Shown in pieces: positions 8,601-11,504 of a stretch of DNA of 11,504 nucleotides; the first letter of the stretch is position 1; each line of letters opens with the position of its first letter. Under the pieces are notes generated by a model. That model searched no databases, was not told where the DNA came from, and saw nothing but the letters and a program-made list of their open reading frames with translations. The position numbers and the translations under genes were made by a program. The stretch is from Blastocladiella britannica (lineage: Eukaryota; Blastocladiomycota; Blastocladiomycetes; Blastocladiales; Blastocladiaceae): positions 1 to 11,504 of the forward strand of contig MU625114.1 of NCBI GenBank assembly GCA_025349905.2. Reading direction: 5' to 3'.

Positions 8601-8889
8601 GCGCTCGGCTCTTCCCATGGCCGACTCGCCCCGTGCTCCCATGCGCTCGTCTGTGCCTCTGACCGGTACTCCCATGCGCTCGACCGCGCCCCCGGCCGGA
8701 GGCCCTCGCACGCTTGAGCGCGCCTCTCCCGCCCCTGCTGCTGCCGCTGCTGGTGGTACTGTCCCGTGGCGCCCGAAGGCTGACGGCGCTGCTGGTGGTG
8801 GTGCCGCGACTCCTCCACCGCCTACGGCTCCCAAGGACGGCGTTGCTGCTTCTTCATCGGGCAAGTGGGTGCCGCCGTCCCGCCGTTGA
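5623..8889 (+). CDS. Translation initiation factor eIF3 subunit A (two exons)
   Basis: Exons 5623-5671 and 5729-8889, 1069 residues (yeast about 960, human about 1380). eIF3a is the core PCI subunit of eIF3, which binds the 40S ribosome in the cytoplasm and helps recruit initiator tRNA and mRNA. The start MRAAYVRPENALQRAEEL matches the conserved RPENALKRA opening of the family and appears only after splicing; the ATG has A at -3. Conserved blocks follow: KFLWEAYR...LRNNAKLELLY near 178-200, MELWQESFRSVEDI near 270-285, and the PCI region at about 330-555 with the KVNHREQTFEF strand near 540. A long charged coiled coil spans about 573-850, then an acidic patch DDDDDLDF. The tail is a Pro/Ala/Ser-rich, Trp-dotted region ending KWVPPSRR. 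Length and domain order are normal. The identification is firm. Confidence 0.95.
5672..5728 (+). other. Intron, 57 nt, phase 1
   Basis: GTATGA donor and aaatacag acceptor. The split codon g|ag gives Glu, restoring the family sequence ...RAEELVAV. An earlier cacag ending at 5714 would shift the frame and is unlikely to be used. Confidence 0.88.
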
Positions 8890-8908
8890 TTTTCATGTTT
8901 CCAAGTTT
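8890..8908. terminator. 19-bp spacer between converging stop codons
   Basis: Only 19 bp separate the eIF3a stop (8887-8889) from the stop of the minus-strand TEN1-like gene (8909-8911). No canonical aataaa is seen for eIF3a within it. Both 3' UTRs and poly(A) sites must therefore lie inside or beyond the opposing gene, so the transcripts probably overlap. AT-rich sequence (8900-8945) marks the junction. Confidence 0.5.
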
Positions 8909-9295
8909 TCAATTTAATCGATTTTTTTTATATTTTATTTCTTTTCTTGGTGCGGCGAGGTCGCGTCGTAAGAGCAAGACCATTTGGACCCAGAGCGCAA
9001 CGTCGGCAATGGCCGCGGGACGTACGATCGTGGCATGAACGGCGCCGTCGCGTACATTGCCGCACAATTCAACGAGCTCGCCCTCGACCAGCGCGTCGAG
9101 CATGTCTTGACCGAGCAGCCGTGTGTCTATCAGTAATTGTTGATCGCCTTGGTGCGGGTTGTGCTCTTGGAGCGAGACTGTCGTCTGCTGGTTGGCAAGA
9201 TTGACGGCCATGACGCGCGCAACTGTTCGGACGGCGCGTCCTTGTTGCAAGCCCATTGAAATATCGCTTGCCAAGATGAGCTCGTACGCGGGCAT
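8909..9295 (-). CDS. TEN1-like CST-complex OB-fold protein
   Basis: Single-exon ORF of 128 residues (human TEN1 123), starting at the ATG whose A is at 9295. TEN1 is the small OB-fold subunit of the CST complex (CTC1-STN1-TEN1), which binds single-stranded telomeric DNA and assists lagging-strand fill-in in the nucleus. The order of elements matches the family: a start followed by G-x-x-V-R-T-x-A-R-V (about residues 19-28), TTVSLQEHNP, LLIDTRLLG, EGELVELCGNV, then GAVHATIVRPA and a helix DVALWVQMVLLLRRDL. This is the beta-barrel plus C-terminal helix layout of TEN1, with the T-[RK]-L and G-E-L...G-[NE] positions conserved. The last dozen residues are Lys/Asn-rich and come from AT-rich DNA. 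It lies 38 bp downstream of the CGL stop on the same strand. Another small OB-fold protein, such as an RPA14-type subunit, is the main alternative. Confidence 0.68.
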   Translation of the reverse strand: MPAYELILASDISMGLQQGRAVRTVARVMAVNLANQQTTVSLQEHNPHQGDQQLLIDTRLLGQDMLDALVEGELVELCGNVRDGAVHATIVRPAAIADVALWVQMVLLLRRDLAAPRKEIKYKKNRLN

Positions 9296-9333
9296 TATAA
9301 AATAGTCCGAGTGTATATTTTTCAGGGAAAAAG
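9296..9333 (-). promoter_or_regulatory. 38-bp CGL to TEN1-like spacer
   Basis: AT-rich spacer between the CGL stop (9334-9336) and the TEN1-like ATG (9295) on the same strand. It reads tattttataATG just before the start. There is no room for a separate promoter, so the promoter lies in the CGL coding region or the two are transcribed together. Confidence 0.4.
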
Positions 9334-10626
9334 TTACAACTTGTTGGCCTTGCCGACCTTGGACGCCTTCACCAGAGCCTGCTGAATGTCGGCCACCAGG
9401 TCCTCAGTCTCCTCAATGCCGACCGACAAGCGGATCAGCGTGTCGGTGATACCGAGGGCAGCGCGGTCGGCGGGGCTCACGGATCCGTGGGTCATGACGG
9501 CGGGCAGCTCAGCGAGTGACTCGACTCCACCGAGCGACTCGGCCAGGGTAAAGTAGTGGAGCGACGACAGGAACTTGTTGGAGGTGGCGAGGTCGCCCTT
9601 GATCCGGAACGAGATCATGCCACCAAACCCACGCATCTGCGACAGCGCCAGCGCGTGCTGCTTGTGCGAAGGCAGGCCCGGGTAAATCACCTCGTCCACG
9701 AGCGGCGACGCCTCCAAGTGCTTGGCGATCGCCAGCGCCGACTTGGCGTGCTGCTGCATGCGCAAGTGCAATGTCTTGAGCCCACGGTTGGCCAAAAAGC
9801 AGTCAAACGCCGAGGGAACAGCGCCAATCGAGTTTTGCAGGAACCGCAGCTTCTCGAGCAAGTCGGCCCGGCTGGTGGCGGCAACGCCCATCACCGCGTC
9901 GCTGTGGCCGTTGATGTACTTGGTCACCGAGTGCACGACAATGTCGGCTCCCAGAGCCAGCGGCTTCTGGAAGTAGGGCGACAGGAACGTGTTGTCCACC
10001 ACCACGATAATGTCCTTGTTGACCGCGTGCGCGGCCTTGGCCACCGCCGCAATGTCCACCAGCCGCAGCGTCGGGTTGGTCGGGGTCTCGATCCACACCA
10101 TACGCGTGTTGGCCTGGATCGCCGACGTGATGTTGGCCGGGTTGTACAGGTCCACGAACGACGCAGAGTAGCCGAGCGTGGGAGCCACCTTGGTGAAGAA
10201 CCGGTAGGTCCCGCCGTAAACGTCGTTCACCGATGCAATGTGCGAGCCCTTGGGGAGCGACGCGACAATCGTGGCGGTGGTGGCCGAGCCCGACGCAAAT
10301 GCGAGCGCGTGCTTGGCGCCCTCGAGCGCTGCAACCGCCTCCTCGAATGCGTTGCGGGTCGGGTTGCCCGAGCGCGAGTAGTCGTAACCCTAATTTTGTT
10401 TGTTTGTTTGGTTGGTTTTTTTTCTCAACGAAACGATGTGAAGAGTAAAAAAAAAAAAAAAAAATTCACGAACAGTGTGCTCACCGGCCGCCTTTTGCTT
10501 GAAGGTGGTCGAGAGGGAGATGGGGGGAATGACAGCGCCAGTGACGGGATCGGCGACGGCACCAGCGTGCACGGCATCGGTGCCAAAACTCTTGAACTGA
10601 GCAAGGTACTTGGCGTCGGTCGACAT
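9334..10626 (-). CDS. Cystathionine gamma-lyase (PLP enzyme, two exons)
   Basis: Minus-strand exons 10626-10474 and 10389-9334, 402 residues (yeast Cys3 394, human 405). The enzyme splits cystathionine into cysteine, 2-oxobutyrate and ammonia in the cytosolic transsulfuration pathway, and can release H2S. It is a Cys/Met-metabolism PLP enzyme of fold type I. Visible motifs are PPISLSTTFKQ, YSRSGNPTRN, the FASGSATT loop, VYGGTY, DNTF (Asp about 183), and the PLP site DIVVHSVTKYINGH with Lys about 208. ESLAELPAVMTH and LIRLSVGIE near the C-terminus favour gamma-lyase over cystathionine beta-lyase or gamma-synthase. MSTDAKYLAQF (A of ATG at 10626) is chosen because the family begins near here; the frame stays open upstream to an ATG at 10782, but that part is Gln/Asn-rich and not family-like. 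Methionine gamma-lyase activity cannot be excluded by reading alone. Confidence 0.93.
10390..10473 (-). other. CGL intron, 84 nt, phase 0, with a T18 tract
   Basis: In sense orientation the donor is GTTCGT at 10473 and the acceptor aaaattag ends at 10390. The join reads ...FKQKAAGEHT|GYDYSRSGNP, the same length as other gamma-lyases here. A better-looking GTGAGC donor at 10484 would leave one extra base and shift the frame. The intron contains 18 consecutive T and several caaa units. Its length is a multiple of three, and the only in-frame stop is the TAG of the acceptor itself. Confidence 0.75.
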
Positions 10627-11081
10627 TTTTATAAAATTTTGTTGAGTGGAAAAGTTTTTGTTGGCTGCGGCTAGATGCGAGAGGAAGTTGGGTCCTTTTT
10701 GTTGTGTTTGATCTTTTCGTGGGGAAAAATTCTTTGCGGATTGCGTAATTCCTCCTGTTTGCTGTCGGTTTAGACGCAGCATGCTGATTAACGACGGTCG
10801 GTCAGCACACGAACAACTCTTGGTGTATTGCGTGCCCTCACGACTGGTCGTATTTTGGATCTAACGCACGTGTCGGCCGTGGGAAACCCTTGTACACATT
10901 CCCAATGTCCGAAATTATGCAGCGGAGGACCTGAAACGAAAAGTTCGAAGTGCCTGCGTCGGTTGGAAACGACTCACTTTTGCCCTCAAATTTTTTTTTT
11001 TGGAACAAAAAGGCCTGTTGCCCTCTCTTGCGCCTCCCTTTCGCTCGACCAAGCAAAAACAAAGTATAGAAAACATAAAAA
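10627..11081. promoter_or_regulatory. Divergent promoter region between CGL and the tyrosinase-like gene
   Basis: 455 bp between two start codons pointing away from each other. AT-rich boxes sit next to each start: aaaattttataaaa before the CGL ATG on the minus strand, and gtatagaaaacataaaaa before the ATG at 11082. A T11 run lies at 10989-10999. No credible ORF was found inside. The region must hold both promoters. Confidence 0.6.
10867..10872. promoter_or_regulatory. CACGTG palindrome (E-box) upstream of CGL
   Basis: Perfect CACGTG about 240 bp upstream of the CGL start and 210 bp upstream of the tyrosinase-like start. In ascomycete yeasts, Cbf1 binds this site at sulfur-amino-acid genes. 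A similar role here is inference from the neighbouring gene; one six-base site can occur by chance in GC-rich DNA. Confidence 0.3.
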
Positions 11082-11491
11082 ATGAAGGCCCAGCTCCTCG
11101 CCCTCCTCGCCCTTGTGGCCCTCTCTGCCAATGCCGCCACCTGCTCGTCGTACAAGACCCGCCGTGACTACGGCGATTTGTCGGCCGCCGAGTGGAAGGA
11201 GTACGTTTCGGGCCTCAACACGCTGCGTGCGTCGGGCAAGTATGACGAGTACGTCAAGACGTACGCGGACGGCATCAACGAGGCGCTCGCCGGCAACAAC
11301 TTTGGGTTCTGGCACCGGTCGTACCTCAACAAGCTCGAGCAGGAGCTGATTGCGGCCAATCCCAAGGTGACGGCGGTCCCGTACTGGGACTGGTCGCGCG
11401 ACTACATTGCGCCGCACAAGGCCAAGCTGTGGACCAACGACTACGCCGGTTCGTCCAAGTGTGATGGTGTTTCCTCGTCGTCTGCCGTGTG
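11082..11491 (+). CDS. Secreted tyrosinase-domain protein, first exon (partial)
   Basis: The ATG at 11082 opens a signal peptide, MKAQLLALLALVALSANA, with likely cleavage after residue 18 or 19, so the product is secreted. The mature part reads RRDYGDLSAAEWKEY, then FGFWHRSYLNKLEQEL and VPYWDWSRDY, the CuA-side signature of type-3 copper proteins (tyrosinase/hemocyanin family: WHR, then PYWDW). Tyrosinases oxidise phenols to quinones, for example in melanin formation. There is no His before the WHR histidine: the position nine residues earlier, where the second CuA ligand is expected, is Leu, and the first ligand is also missing. About 136 codons are visible; a GTATGC donor follows and the rest, including any CuB half, lies outside. 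It is therefore a family member that may not bind CuA normally. The start and family are fairly sure; activity is doubtful. Confidence 0.8.
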
Positions 11492-11504
11492 GTATGCTTT
11501 TTTT
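11492..11504 (+). other. 5' end of an intron cut by the window edge
   Basis: GTATGC followed by a T run, matching the donors seen elsewhere in the window. The exon ends with two bases of a codon (phase 2). The acceptor is not visible. Confidence 0.55.

Noticed and set aside
10484..10485. GTGAGC as the donor of the CGL intron
   Set aside because: Used with the acceptor at 10390 it leaves a one-base frame error and removes EHT, which aligns with the family. GTTCGT at 10473 keeps the frame and length.
9556..10674. Open frame of 372 codons on the plus strand opposite CGL
   Set aside because: It is Arg/Val/His-rich and wholly antisense to a well-conserved enzyme. It also runs through the poly-A tract of the CGL intron as a run of Lys.
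1..11504. CRISPR array, transposon, phage or bacterial operon
   Set aside because: No spacer-repeat array, transposase, terminal repeats or ribosome binding sites are seen; introns and gene families are eukaryotic throughout.

Overview
The window is nuclear DNA of a GC-rich, compact eukaryotic genome. Spliceosomal introns are short (56-60 nt in six fully visible cases, 84 nt in a seventh) and AT-rich, with GT...AG ends. They interrupt very GC-rich exons, and intergenic gaps can be only tens of bases. The gene content (eIF3a, a fungal/animal-type cystathionine gamma-lyase, a TEN1-like OB-fold protein, a Siva-like zinc protein, a secreted tyrosinase-domain protein) fits an opisthokont. A zoosporic, early-diverging fungus (blastocladiomycete or chytrid type) is my best guess, but a GC-rich protist relative is not excluded. 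I see no prokaryotic, CRISPR, transposase or viral genes.

Layout. (1) 1-4196, plus strand: the 3' four exons of a large unrecognised Thr/Ser/Ala-rich protein with three internal repeat systems: acidic VTE motifs, eight 11-residue units, and a duplicated module of about 55 residues. (2) 4253-4859, plus: a three-exon gene for a 164-residue Siva-like Cys-rich protein, only 56 bp downstream. (3) 4860-5622: about 760 bp without a recognisable gene. It holds several hairpins and, on the minus strand, a 72-nt tRNA-like relic with a perfect T arm. (4) 5623-8889, plus: translation initiation factor eIF3a, two exons, 1069 residues. (5) 8909-9295, minus: a small TEN1-like OB-fold gene converging on eIF3a with 19 bp between stop codons. 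(6) 9334-10626, minus: cystathionine gamma-lyase, two exons, 402 residues. (7) 10627-11081: divergent promoter region with a CACGTG box. (8) 11082 to beyond the window, plus: the 5' exon of a secreted tyrosinase-domain protein that lacks the first two expected CuA histidines.

The genes do not form a pathway. They are unrelated housekeeping and accessory genes packed closely. I do not see a multi-gene novel system. The most original items are the repeat-built protein at the left end, the TEN1-like and Siva-like small genes that simple annotation would miss or mis-splice, and the His-depleted tyrosinase-like protein. All homology calls were made by reading the sequence, with no database search.
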